This document shows, one piece after another, positions 1-10,293 of a stretch of DNA of 64,000 nt. The position numbers and the translations under genes were made by a program. The stretch comes from Tritrichomonas musculus (Eukaryota; Parabasalia; Tritrichomonadida; Tritrichomonadidae). How positions within the stretch are numbered: position 1 is the stretch's first letter; every line of letters starts with the position of its first letter. Where the stretch lies: positions 6,324,001 to 6,388,000 of the forward strand of contig JAPFFF010000007.1 of NCBI GenBank assembly GCA_039105265.1, read 5' to 3'. Below the pieces are notes generated by a model. It was not told the origin of the DNA, made no database searches, and saw only the letters and a program-made list of their open reading frames with translations.

Positions 1-141
1 GCACTAAAAATAAAGATTTATTCATTTTAATACTATTTTAACTAAAATATATTAAATAAATAATTCACATTTTCTTATGCAATGAGGAAGGATATTTGTA
101 ACCTTATTTATAAAAATATAAAGAGATTTTCTATATGTTTG

Positions 142-249
142 ACCGTTATAAATGACCGTTAAAGTAGGGACAAATGGAGCAGCGACAAATGTCCCTACTT
201 CACCTCACACATTTAATAGCCGTTATAAATGACCGTTAAAGTAGGGACA
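142..249. repeat. Direct repeat pair rich in AACGG (Myb-like) sites
   Basis: A block of about 31 bp occurs at 142-172 and again at 219-249, differing only in its first base. Each copy carries two CCGTTA units spaced about 10 bp apart (AACGG on the minus strand), followed by AAAGTAGGGACA. Between the copies, at 186-200, part of the last segment appears inverted (ACAAATGTCCCTACTT). The block sits about 100-210 bp upstream of the RCC1-type gene that starts at 352. AACGG matches the core of Myb recognition sites, and trichomonad promoters are known to use Myb-family factors. That this block regulates the downstream gene is inference; it could also be the remnant of a repeat element. Confidence 0.5.
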
Positions 250-351
250 TTTGTAATTTCCCAAAAAAAATTGTATTAAAATTGTATTAAATTTTGAGAG
301 AATTACATTTTTCAATAAAAAATTGAATCTGATAAAAGTTTCATAATTATT

Positions 352-2372
352 ATGAGCAAGAAATCGTTCATATTATCATCAGCAGGATTAAAAAATCTAG
401 TCCAAAATCAATGTTATGGAGAAGACTTTAAATTTATTTTTGGAGAGCATGAGATCCAAATGAAAAATCTCTTTGCCGAATTTATTTCTCCATATGTTTC
501 ACAAATTCATCAATCAGATCCAACAATTACTTCCATTCATTTTTCTAACAATAATTCTACCAAACAGTCGAAAACGAACTATTTAACTAAAATAAGTGAA
601 GAAGTATTTTCTCTTTTTGAGTCAATCAGCAAAGGCAACTCGATTGATATCGACAAAGAACAATGTTTTCAGCTTCAAATCATCTCAATTCTTTTAAAAA
701 ACAAAGAAATGTTCACGAAACTTGATGAATTTTTTGTTGATGAAGATGATGAAGAAGATGAAGAAAATTTTGAGAATAAAATCAGAGAGAAACTGGGATT
801 TGTTTCATTTCTTGGAATGAATTCAGATTCATCGGAAATGTGGAATCTGAGTACAACTATTGAATACATTGCTTCAAAATTTTATTCGATTGATACTGAT
901 CAAATAATTGACCTTTCGAGAACGGTTTTTTATTCAATTTTGAATAACTCCAAGCTGACTATTGAAAGCGAAGACTGGCTTCTTGACCTGATTGACAAAT
1001 ATTTTAGCAAAGAAGAAGAAAAGTGCCAATATTCAAAGAATGACGTTTTGAGTGCCATTTATTTCTATGAAGAGGTCAATTTTGACTTTTTGAGTGAAGA
1101 TAGATTGAAAGAATTCATTGACAAAGTTGATCCGAATGAAATGACAGTTCCACTCTGGAACAAAATCAAGAAGTGCTTCTACTTCAGCAAAAAAAATCCG
1201 AATCAAGCAAAAGAGAAGGAAACGGTTTCTATCGTCACATTCAACGATACGCAGAAAGTATTGTCGTCGTCGGATATGATAAATACCGTCAGATTGGCGA
1301 AAACCCGACCAGCAAAAACAAGAATGGTGAAGCAGTCATCCACCCTCCTCAGAATTTGCATCTGGATCCGTCTTCGCTTCTGTCTTACTCGGTTTACTAC
1401 GCACACTCGGTTTCTGTTACTCGTTCTGGCTCTCTGATCGGAGTTGGCGACAACAACGGCGGCCAAATCAGCGGCTCGCTCGAGAAGACAGTCATCAGCC
1501 GATTCAAAGAATTTTCGATGAATGACAGCAGCAGGCGACCGCTGGCTCCTGTTTCTGCTGTCTGCACTGATTGCGGCACTCTCTATATGTTCACAAAAAG
1601 TTGTGGCAGCGGGAGGCAGCTCGTTTACTGCGATAATGGAATAAAGGGAGGCACCCCAGTCTTTCTTGACATCGGCAACCACGAGCCAGTGTCACTTTTC
1701 GGCGGTTATTATCATGCAGCTGCGATCTGCACCGATGGTGAAGTCATCTTCATCAACCGTGACCCAGTCACAAATTCGCCATCGTCACGCATTGGTGCTG
1801 CTTCTCTTCCTGGCGGCGAGAAGGCGACGATGGTTGCCTGCCTCATCAAATCAGTTTTTGCGCTGAGCTGGAGCGGGCGGGTCTTCGCGTCAGTCGTCGA
1901 ATCAGGAAGCTTTGCCCTCAATTTTTCAGAGGTTTCAGAACTGTCAGGCCAAAAAGTCGTCTGACTGTCTGGCTCGAGCTATCACTGCCTGGCAGTCAGC
2001 AGTGGAGGCCGAGTCTTTGGGCGTGGATCAAACGGTAATGGCCAGCTCGGCTTTGAGAAAGGAAGAAGTGAAGTTCCCTCGTTCACTGAGATTTCGTCAC
2101 TTTCTGGCCACCAAATCAGGGCAGCCTACGCCGGAAGTAATCATTCACTTTTCGAGACGCGTGAAGGCAAAGTCCTCGCCTGCGGATACAACCGTTATGG
2201 CCAACTCCTCCTCAGCAGTGGCCCAAGCGACGAACACGTTTATTCGCCAACAGAGACGACGATCACAGGCGGTGCCACATTCTGTGTTGCAGGCGACTGG
2301 ATGAGTGCCGTTTTCATCGGTGGAGATCCGCCGCAAAACACACCAAACACGCCAGTCCGCTATCAACACTAA
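352..2372 (+). pseudogene. RCC1-repeat protein, frame-disrupted
   Basis: The first 290 or so residues (from ATG 352) are the acidic N-terminal region seen in trichomonad RCC1/ankyrin-type proteins (FKFIFGEHEIQMKNLFAEF near the start). RCC1-type repeats then follow, but in other frames: one set reads VVGYDKYRQIGENP and IGVGDNNGGQISGS at about 1250-1964, and the last reads VFGRGSNGNGQLGF and VLACGYNRYGQLL at about 1965-2369, ending at TAA 2370-2372. Two frame changes, near 1240-1260 and near 1950-1965, therefore separate three parts of what would be a protein of about 670 residues. RCC1 propellers act as exchange factors or binding scaffolds; no specific role can be given here. The repeat half is visibly more GC-rich than the first half and the flanks. 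Either this is a recent pseudogene or two sequencing indels sit in it. Confidence 0.75.
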
Positions 2373-2666
2373 GCAACTCAAATTGAATTAAAATTTTATT
2401 CAATATTTGATTCATTTTACTACATCTCAATAAAGGAAAATAGTGTTTATTTAAAATAAAAAAAAAAATATACCACTTTTTAATTAGAAATGAATATAAA
2501 TTCTAATATTTTTTAAAACGACTTGGTATATTGATATAAAAGTAATGATATATATAATTTCCTTTTAATCTTCTTCTTCTAACTTCGACTGAAAAAAAAA
2601 AAAAAAAAAAAAAATTAAATATAAATTTTTATTTATCTATTTCTATTATCTAATTAATTAATTGAT
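2373..2666. other. Spacer, no gene seen
   Basis: About 290 bp of AT-rich DNA lies between the converging RCC1-type and EF-hand genes. It contains a run of A of more than 20 bases near 2591-2613 and a shorter one near 2458. No coding or RNA gene is visible. Confidence 0.6.
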
Positions 2667-2945
2667 TTATAGTCCACCTGCGTGAATTAGTTCATCAAGT
2701 GTGACTTTACCATCATGGTCAGCATCCCATCTCTCCATTGTTTGTTTGACTTGTTCAGGTGTTGGTTTCTTCTTTGAAGCTCTTTCGATGAATACAGCAA
2801 CTTCGCTTTCATCAAGATATCCGCTCTTGTCTTTATCGAGAGATTCGAAAAGGCATTTCAACATTTGTGTCTTAATTAAATTTAATGCATTCTGTTTGTG
2901 TTCAGCTGGAATAGCATCTTCAATAACTGGTATATATGTTGCCAT
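2667..2945 (-). CDS. Small EF-hand calcium-binding protein
   Basis: A 92-aa protein with two canonical EF-hand loops: DKDKSGYLDESE at residues about 37-48 and DADHDGKVTLDE at about 73-84. Both keep Asp/Asn-type ligands at positions 1, 3 and 5, Gly at 6 and Glu at 12, so both should bind calcium. The N-terminus is a short helix without signal peptide or membrane segment, so a cytosolic calcium sensor is likely. The start is the only sensible ATG. Just upstream on the minus strand is TTCATTTTATATTAAAG before ATGG, compatible with a trichomonad initiator close to the start codon. It converges with the RCC1-type gene. The target of the sensor cannot be told. Confidence 0.9.
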   Translation of the reverse strand: MATYIPVIEDAIPAEHKQNALNLIKTQMLKCLFESLDKDKSGYLDESEVAVFIERASKKKPTPEQVKQTMERWDADHDGKVTLDELIHAGGL

Positions 2946-3841
2946 CTTTAATATAAAATGAAGTCATTAATTTTACTTTTTATCTTCTGTTCTTTATAAT
3001 AAAGTAAAATTCTGAGGATTAACAAAAAAATCAATGTGTTCTCATAAAATTTATAATATCTCCAAAATTTTGAATTATTAAATAAAACCTGATAAAACCA
3101 TACCAATGTATATTTTAATAATATATGACCCAAAACGATATTTTTTTATTTTATTTTTGGCTTTTCAAAAGCTATCCAAAAAATAATGGTAAAATTCTAT
3201 GAGTTTATTGAAAAGTATTTATCTGTATCTTGGCATTACTCTCCACTCTCAATTGAGGACATCTGTCCTAAATTGAAATTGGACAGGATAGTTTTATAAC
3301 TTTTTCTATAAAAACTCGTTTGGACAGTCAAACCTAGATCTGTATAACATTTTGAATTCTCATTATTATTAAAAACGGAATGGAGCTTCCATATTTTTAA
3401 ATTTATCTTATGATTATATTTATTACAATAACACGCTATTATTTGTAAACAGTCAATAAAAAAAATAATATTTCAAATCTATTTTAAGCAAATTCATACA
3501 ATAAAACTAAATGTTAACTTTAATAAATTATTAAAATGATGGATAATTGATATACTTTTTATGCAAAAAAAATAATAATAATAATCTACTAATCTATAAA
3601 AATGTAATCAATTGAAATATTGCTTCTATATATCATGAAACTAAAAATAATTAAAATATTTTTTTGTTTTGTTTTGGTTTGGTTTTCGTTTTTTTTTCAT
3701 GTCAAAATTATCCATTTTGATATGATATTGAAATTCTCCGTTAGGGCATTGAAATTCTCCGTTAGAGTATTGAAAATTTCTGAAAATAAAAGTGAAATGG
3801 TTTTTTAAAAAATAAACGAATATTTAATTATTTTATATTTC
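2946..3841. other. AT-rich spacer with a short tandem repeat
   Basis: About 900 bp without a convincing gene. Short open frames at 2948-3133 (-) and 3620-3808 (+) are low-complexity. A 21-bp unit beginning ATTGAAATTCTCCGTTAG is repeated twice at 3727-3768, with a third degraded copy to about 3780, shortly before the membrane protein gene starting at 3842. Promoter elements are probably in the last 100 bp, but none is clear. Confidence 0.5.
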
Positions 3842-6800
3842 ATGTTTTGGTACTTCCTACCAATAATTTTGCTTAATCAAAAGCTTCACCCAATTCCAAA
3901 AGAAGAAAAGGAGATTACAGTGAAGACCTTCTATGATTATAAGCATCATATGATTAATAAGGATGATGTATTAAAGATTACTATACCAAGAAATACTTTT
4001 ATCTTCATATCAGCAAGTGAAGGCTATAAAGCAACTATTTATAAATCAAAGAATTTTGGCTCAATTGTTGATGAGCTTGTTCCTAGTTCAATAAGACGAT
4101 TAATATACTTTGCTGAAGAAGGTTCAATGAAAGTTACGTCTACAATTCCAGACATTTGGTTTTCTTTTCATTCTTTACCAATTGACAAAATTTCATCCAA
4201 AAAATATAATCTCGTTGTTTCATCAGATCTTTACCAAAAATTTATTTTTACAGAAACAGAAAAGCATTTTGATTTATCACAATTTAAAAATCTTGAAGAT
4301 ACATTATTTTGGCTAATATCTGATCAAACATACAGCTGCAAATTAGAAGGAAATATGACATATTACATATCTAATGACAATGAAGCTGATGAAAATGATA
4401 TTCTATCAAATGAAGCATATTACAATAATTCGGAATCAGTAACAGGACGATCCAAGCTTTTTTTATTTCACAAAATGGCATTATATAATAAGATATACAA
4501 TATCAATTCAACTTTTGATGGTATTATAAATTCTAATTATTATTCTCATTATAGAACATATGTTAATAAAACCTCTCTTCAAGGAACAAAAATAATAGAA
4601 AGAGGAAAAGATGATTTTTATGTTGATTATTATCATAGTTTTGAAGATAATGATGGCTTTTTTTCAATTGATTTTTCAATAACAAGAAAAGTTTATATAA
4701 ATTCCAAATCTTTGATACTTTTCCTTACAAAAGCAAATGTCGAAATTAATGATCCTAATGATGAAATTGTCTCTCAATATCTAGAACAGATGACACAACT
4801 TGTTTCCAAATCTCAGCCAATCACCGAAACAGAGATGAATTATACATTCTTTAAATATTCATCAGGTGTAAGTCATACTTACTATACTACAAATCCATCA
4901 AGTTTCTTCAAAGTTGGATCTATTTTTAATAAAGTTGTCAATTACACCAATGATATTTATCCAGTTACTTATATTGTACCAAGTTTACAAAATATTTTAA
5001 CACAAATTTATGCTGGAAGCTTTTATACACTTTATGAAATAAAATATGGTCATTTAGAAGAAAAAAATTTCAATTCAAGCACAAATGTGACAGGGCCATT
5101 TCTGATTACAATTCCCAAAAAACATAATTACACTTTTTATACATATTATGAAAGTGAATACAATGAAGATTATATTGATATTCATCAATTTTTAGTCCGA
5201 GATGAAAAAAGCCGTTATTTCTCAAAGAAATATGGTGTATTTGACATTGTAGATATATCAAATGATTATTCAGACACCAAATATTACAAATTGTTCATAT
5301 TTGATGCTCTAAGAATAAAATCAAAAAATTTAGTTTACATTAAAAGTGACACATGGAAAGGTGAAATAATTGACCCCGTGCTCCCTGCAAATGAAAGAGA
5401 ATTTGGTCCTCATTTAGGCAAAAGATTCTTTTATGTTTATAATAGTCCCAGTGAATTTAAATCATGCACTTTCATTATATATAATAATGGAGAAGATTCA
5501 TTTAGATTATGCTTGGCACAAACATATAGTCATAAATGTGATAAAATTATTGCATTTAATGAATATCCAACCTCATTTGATATTCGTTCCAAAAAAGTAA
5601 ATGATGCATTGTACTTGGCTGTTGATCAAACAATGTGCTTTTTCCCACTTTTTGTCTTTTCTGATTATAATTGCACTGAAGATGATGATATTATTTTTCA
5701 TACAACAACATATGGCAGTGGAATGTCTAACAGTAAAATGCTGGCAATTAAATCTTTAAGTGAAGAAATGGTAGCAAATGCTCAATTTTTCATTACTGAA
5801 CGTGATCTCTCTGAAAATTTTTACAGAGAGTTTTTTGATAATGAAAGATTTAATGGTGATTATAAACTATACTCTGAAATTGAAATTAAAAAAACAACTG
5901 ATGTTTATTTTGTTGAAAATAAATATCCAGAACCTACACCATTAGAAACACCATATCCTGAACCTGAACCTGAGACTTTTGATGGTGAGGAATACCAAAT
6001 ATCCCGAAATGGTTACAAATATGTTGACATGAACAATAGAGCCACTTTTAAAATAAAATGCAAAAATACAACTTTGCTATATATTCACAATATTGATGAT
6101 ATAAATGTAGAAGCATACTCAAATGGTGAATTATTTGGATCAATTAATAGTACATCTTTCGATCGTATTATTTATTTTGCCGATGATGGTGAAATTATTG
6201 TAACAAAAAGTAATAATGATAATAATGCCAATTTGCAACTATTTTTCTCCTACATTTATCCATGCTTATTTGATTCTGTATTTGTTTGTTCCGATCCAAG
6301 TACAAAAGTTTTTGTGCGCAGATATAATGATGCTGATAAAAAAAATGTTGTTTTATATCATGTTTTTGGTGAAGGTGATTATAAGCCTGTTTATATCTGG
6401 TTTACTTATCCTTATGAAACTAATATCGAAGTAATCAAGTATTTATATAATGATCATTATATAAGTATCAATGGTAATAATTCAGTTCAAATTAAAGATA
6501 CAATCTCGTCTATAACCTTAAAAGATGCTTTAGTAACTATTAATTGGACTTCTCATAAATTAGGCGATGAATATTATACACGATTCAATGTAAGAAATTT
6601 AAGCAATTATCTTATTTCTGAAGAACTAACGAGATATGACATTGTTAGACAATTAGTCAAGATTAATAAAACTCATAGTTCAATTCTCTTGACAAAACCA
6701 CATATTGAAACTAGAGAACCAACATCTAAACCAAAAGAAGGTATTGAAGAATATTTGGGAATTATTGTTGTCGTTGTTTGCGTTGTTGGTGGTGTGATAA

Positions 6801-6949
6801 TTATTGTTGTAGTTGTGGTTGTCGTGGTTGTTAAAAAACGTAAGAAGAAGAAGGCTCAAGTCTCAGCAAGTTTAGGTGAAAATAATGAAGATGACAATGA
6901 AAACCAAAATAATGAAAATGGAAATGAAAAGGATGAAGAACTTAAATAA
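3842..6949 (+). CDS. Large type I surface membrane protein, unknown function
   Basis: A 1035-aa protein. The first 15 or so residues (MFWYFLPIILLNQ) look like a signal peptide. A long Asn/Tyr/Ser-rich ectodomain follows, with many N-glycosylation sequons. Near residues 970-1000 comes a single hydrophobic segment built almost only of Val and Ile, then a KKRKKKK stop-transfer and a short acidic Asn/Glu-rich cytoplasmic tail. I see an internal duplication: the stretch ending FGSIVDELVPSSIRRLIYFA near residue 90 resembles FGSINSTSFDRIIYFADDGE near residue 780, each within a module of about 100 residues. A linker rich in Pro and Glu (PEPTPLETPYPEPEPE) precedes the second module at about 700. No enzyme motif is seen. 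It is probably a cell-surface protein, perhaps in adhesion; that role is inference only. Confidence 0.8.
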   Translation: MFWYFLPIILLNQKLHPIPKEEKEITVKTFYDYKHHMINKDDVLKITIPRNTFIFISASEGYKATIYKSKNFGSIVDELVPSSIRRLIYFAEEGSMKVTSTIPDIWFSFHSLPIDKISSKKYNLVVSSDLYQKFIFTETEKHFDLSQFKNLEDTLFWLISDQTYSCKLEGNMTYYISNDNEADENDILSNEAYYNNSESVTGRSKLFLFHKMALYNKIYNINSTFDGIINSNYYSHYRTYVNKTSLQGTKIIERGKDDFYVDYYHSFEDNDGFFSIDFSITRKVYINSKSLILFLTKANVEINDPNDEIVSQYLEQMTQLVSKSQPITETEMNYTFFKYSSGVSHTYYTTNPSSFFKVGSIFNKVVNYTNDIYPVTYIVPSLQNILTQIYAGSFYTLYEIKYGHLEEKNFNSSTNVTGPFLITIPKKHNYTFYTYYESEYNEDYIDIHQFLVRDEKSRYFSKKYGVFDIVDISNDYSDTKYYKLFIFDALRIKSKNLVYIKSDTWKGEIIDPVLPANEREFGPHLGKRFFYVYNSPSEFKSCTFIIYNNGEDSFRLCLAQTYSHKCDKIIAFNEYPTSFDIRSKKVNDALYLAVDQTMCFFPLFVFSDYNCTEDDDIIFHTTTYGSGMSNSKMLAIKSLSEEMVANAQFFITERDLSENFYREFFDNERFNGDYKLYSEIEIKKTTDVYFVENKYPEPTPLETPYPEPEPETFDGEEYQISRNGYKYVDMNNRATFKIKCKNTTLLYIHNIDDINVEAYSNGELFGSINSTSFDRIIYFADDGEIIVTKSNNDNNANLQLFFSYIYPCLFDSVFVCSDPSTKVFVRRYNDADKKNVVLYHVFGEGDYKPVYIWFTYPYETNIEVIKYLYNDHYISINGNNSVQIKDTISSITLKDALVTINWTSHKLGDEYYTRFNVRNLSNYLISEELTRYDIVRQLVKINKTHSSILLTKPHIETREPTSKPKEGIEEYLGIIVVVVCVVGGVIIIVVVVVVVVVKKRKKKKAQVSASLGENNEDDNENQNNENGNEKDEELK

Positions 6950-7022
6950 AATTAGCAAATTGCTAATTAATTAATAAAAAACAATTTTTTTTAATGTTTT
7001 TTCTTTTAGATATTTTAAAATA

Positions 7023-7843
7023 CAGTGTTGTTTATCGATACGACTAAATACCGGTTACCGAAGAAGTATCGGTATTCGGTAAATATCGATACTTTGTTGC
7101 TCGGTATTTTTTTGTATCGATACAAAAGTGCTTCGGTATTTTTAGAGTATCAACGGTTATTGAAAAAGTACTTTATAATACTTTTTATCAGTATCGATAC
7201 GGTATTTTGAAATATAAATTTTATTAATAAATAATAGAAAAAAATATTAAAACATTTGATTATTTAATTTTAAATAAATATTTTAATTATAAATATAATT
7301 ACTCGTTTATAAAAAGTATATTATTATATTTCTTCTTCAGAAATCTCATCATATCCATCTTCAATAAACAATCAAAATTTTCGATATCATTATTAACATT
7401 ATAAACAATAAAATTTTTATATTTTATGTACTCTTTCAAATTAATAATTAATAACAATAATTCTGAAATGCTATATTCATCTGCAAATAGAAATTGAAAT
7501 AAAAATGATTAAATATATGGTTTTACAAAAACCATTGATTATTCAATCATTACAATGACTATTTGTTATAAAATATCTAATTAAAGAGAAACAGCATTAT
7601 TCATCAAAATTTCAAAAATTTTATAATTTAATTGGCCTTTTGTCAATGAAATTTAAGTGAATCAGATACAATTTTTTTTAAAAAATACTGGCAAAAAACC
7701 TGACGTTCGATACAAATTTTCCACTTTTGTATCGATACTTCGGTTTTTTATCGATATATACAGTTACCGGCGGTTAGAGCCGGTAATATCGATATTTTAC
7801 CGGAAAAATAACCGCTACCGGAGAGGATCGATACACAACCCTG
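7023..7843. mobile_element. Non-autonomous hAT-type transposon with 8-bp TSD
   Basis: An 821-bp element bounded by a perfect 8-bp duplication TTAAAATA (7015-7022 and 7844-7851). The ends are inverted: left CAGTGTTGTTTATCGATA, right (minus strand) CAGGGTTGTGTATCGAT. The subterminal DNA on both sides is packed with TATCGATA and ACCGG motifs in both orientations. Ends beginning CAG and 8-bp duplications are hallmarks of the hAT superfamily. The interior is AT-rich and encodes no transposase; the short frames are not coding. It sits just downstream of the surface protein gene and does not interrupt a recognised gene. Confidence 0.85.
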
Positions 7844-7851
7844 TTAAAATA

Positions 7852-8224
7852 TATATTATTATTGTCTTTACCGATTCATAAATTGGGAAACTTTGAATAA
7901 GTAATCAAATTACCTTTTTCAATATCAGAAAAAATTTAATTATTCGATTCCACTAAAATAAGAAAAAATTTTACAACATTGAAATTTTTTGAAAGCAATT
8001 GTGAGAAGATATCTCTCAATTTTTGAATTTCCTACTGTGTATATGTGTTAAATGGAGAAGAATAATCAACAAAAAATCTTATAAAAGGATTCAGTCATAA
8101 AAACATCCATTTGAATTGTATGGCGTTGTAATAATGCCTTTACATCTATTTTTTTAATTAATTCATTTATATGTCTTATATATTTTTAAAGTATTGCAAA
8201 AAAAAAAAATTATTAGGTGTTTAT
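7852..8224. other. Spacer, nothing recognised
   Basis: About 370 bp of AT-rich DNA between the hAT element and the decayed surface-protein gene. No coding, RNA or repeat feature is visible. Confidence 0.5.
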
Positions 8225-9821
8225 TTATGCATTATGAATTTCACTGTTGTTATCATCTCCAGAGTGAGAGTTAATTCTTTTGATGATAATAACAGTAATT
8301 GCAACTATTGCAACCAATGCAGCAGAAGTCATTCCAAAGAAAACTTTTGTTTCAAAGTTAACACTGTTTGATTTAACTTCATTATTCGAAAAATCAACTT
8401 TAATGGATTTAGAAATAACTGCACTTTTTAGATCAGATTCACGCCTGCAGTTCTTAATGTTAAGGTTAGAATTTTGAATTTCAATTGAATTTCCATCAAT
8501 GAAATGGGCACCTTTAGTTCAAACTCCTTTGAATTCGCAATTCTTCACTTCAATGTTTGATTTCTTGTATCTGTTTGAGCCATCAGAACTTTCGAAGTTG
8601 CATTGATTAATTGAAACAAAAACCGAAGTGAAATAACTGTTAGAATTGAGAATCTTCAAACTGACTGGACTTGAAGAGAAGTCTTCAGTAACTTTGATTT
8701 GGCTTCCAGGACCTTTATTGTTACGGAATGTGCAAGCTTCAACGTTTCCATTTGCAACTGTCAAGTAAATTGCGCTTCCTCCAAAGAACCTTTGATCGCT
8801 AGTTTTAGCCGGAACTTGGCATTTAACAAACTCGCAATTTTTCACTTTTACTGAACTTTTTTCATCTGGGCAGAAAACGTTCAAACCGCCCCCAAATTGA
8901 GCAGAGCATGAATTAAACTTGACGCTATCAATATCGACGAGACTTGACTGACCTTCAATTTTATTGCTGATATAAATTCAACCTCCACCACCTTTGTCTG
9001 ACTGACAATCATTGAATTCAGTCTTCTTGGCGTAAAAGATGCAATTGACAACATGAAGAGCACCACCATTTCCTTCTTCATTTTTAACAGTTTCGTATTT
9101 TTCATGTGGAACTTCGTATTCAAAGTATTCTTCTTCATCCGGATTTACAACATTGCAAGACTCACCTTCAACGCAATTACTTCCAGCTGTCTCATTTGTT
9201 CTACATTTTGCCTTTACGGGAACAATGACGAAGCCATCAACGCAGGATAAACAATGATCAAGTGATTCTTCGCAAGTTGCACAAGGTGAAGTACATTGAA
9301 CACATTTGCCAGATTGAATTAAATATCCACTTTCACATTGGTCACAAGTTTGTCCATTTGTTCCTTAACATTTGGCGCAATTTGGTGCTGTACATGGCTG
9401 ATAATTTTCCATCATAATTCGAAATAATATTTATCAATGTAAACATCAAATGATAATCCACCAGTTGCACATGTCTGACAATTTTCAACTCGGCATCCAG
9501 TGCAAACTTTCACATCTTCATCAGTGTACATGTAATATCCAGGCAAACATTTTGTGCATTCTTCCTTCTCACTACCAGTGCAGTTCTTACAATTTGTTAG
9601 AGAACAATGAACACATACTTCAATTTTAGTTTTTGGATTAGTAACTGTTCCAAAGCCATCGATACATTTTTGGCATTGACATGAATCATCATATTCAATG
9701 CAATTGTCCAATTTACATTCATGACATGTTTTTCCATCATCTGTACCAAAGCCCAAGATCTTGAAGAAAATTCATATTGATTAACAATAAAAAAAATTAA
9801 AAAGATTTGGTGTCTAAGCAA
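8225..9821 (-). pseudogene. Decayed Cys-rich / beta-helix surface protein gene
   Basis: Read on the minus strand from 9821: a signal peptide (MLRHQIFLIFFIVNQ) is followed by Cys-rich repeats of furin/variant-surface type (CxxC-x-GY patterns such as CTKCLPGYYMYTD, and DQCESGYLI near 9350). Then comes a region of short beta-helix-like rungs (VKNCEFVKC, VEACTFRNNKGPG, INQCNFESSDGS), then one membrane helix (about 8270-8340) and a short tail ending at 8225. The parts lie in more than one frame: the signal peptide and first Cys repeats are separated by a frame change near 9750 and another lies near 9430. Three in-frame stops occur near 9365, 8980 and 8520. The original product would have been a type I surface protein of roughly 530 residues. 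This degree of damage indicates a pseudogene rather than a read error. Confidence 0.75.
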
Positions 9822-10293
9822 TGTTTAACAAACATATTATATTGTTATTTATTTTGAAATACATACTGTTTCTTTATGAGAATAAATAACAGCAAAAAAG
9901 ATAATCATAAACCAAATGAAAGGATTAGAAAAAAAAAAAAAATACTTTTATCTGTATTATCATTTATTTAAAATCCAAAATAATTTTTAAATTTATTAAA
10001 AAGTACTATAAATTACTAAAATACAAAAGATTATATAACAAAGCACTCTTTTAATGAAATTAAGAAAACAATTCGATCGTAATAATAATTGAAAATCCAA
10101 TTCTAATCCAATAGAATTAATATTTGAAATATTTCATTTAATAAGGAATAAATAATTAATTTTATTATAATTATATTTTTAATATTTTATAAAGTATCAT
10201 AAAAATCAAAATATTAATATATACATTTTTATTTAATAAGATATTATAGTTTTAAATTGAAAGGAAAAGAATATTCAAAAAAACTTAGCTGAA
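9822..10293. other. Spacer between divergent genes
   Basis: About 470 bp of very AT-rich DNA between the decayed surface-protein gene (-) and the BspA-like gene (+), so it should hold both promoters. Apart from homopolymer A runs near 9930 I see no distinct motif. Confidence 0.5.

Noticed and set aside
1203-1682. Minus-strand open frames of 60-159 aa within the RCC1-type gene
   Set aside because: They are mirror frames of the GC-rich RCC1 repeats; no domain and no plausible start context.
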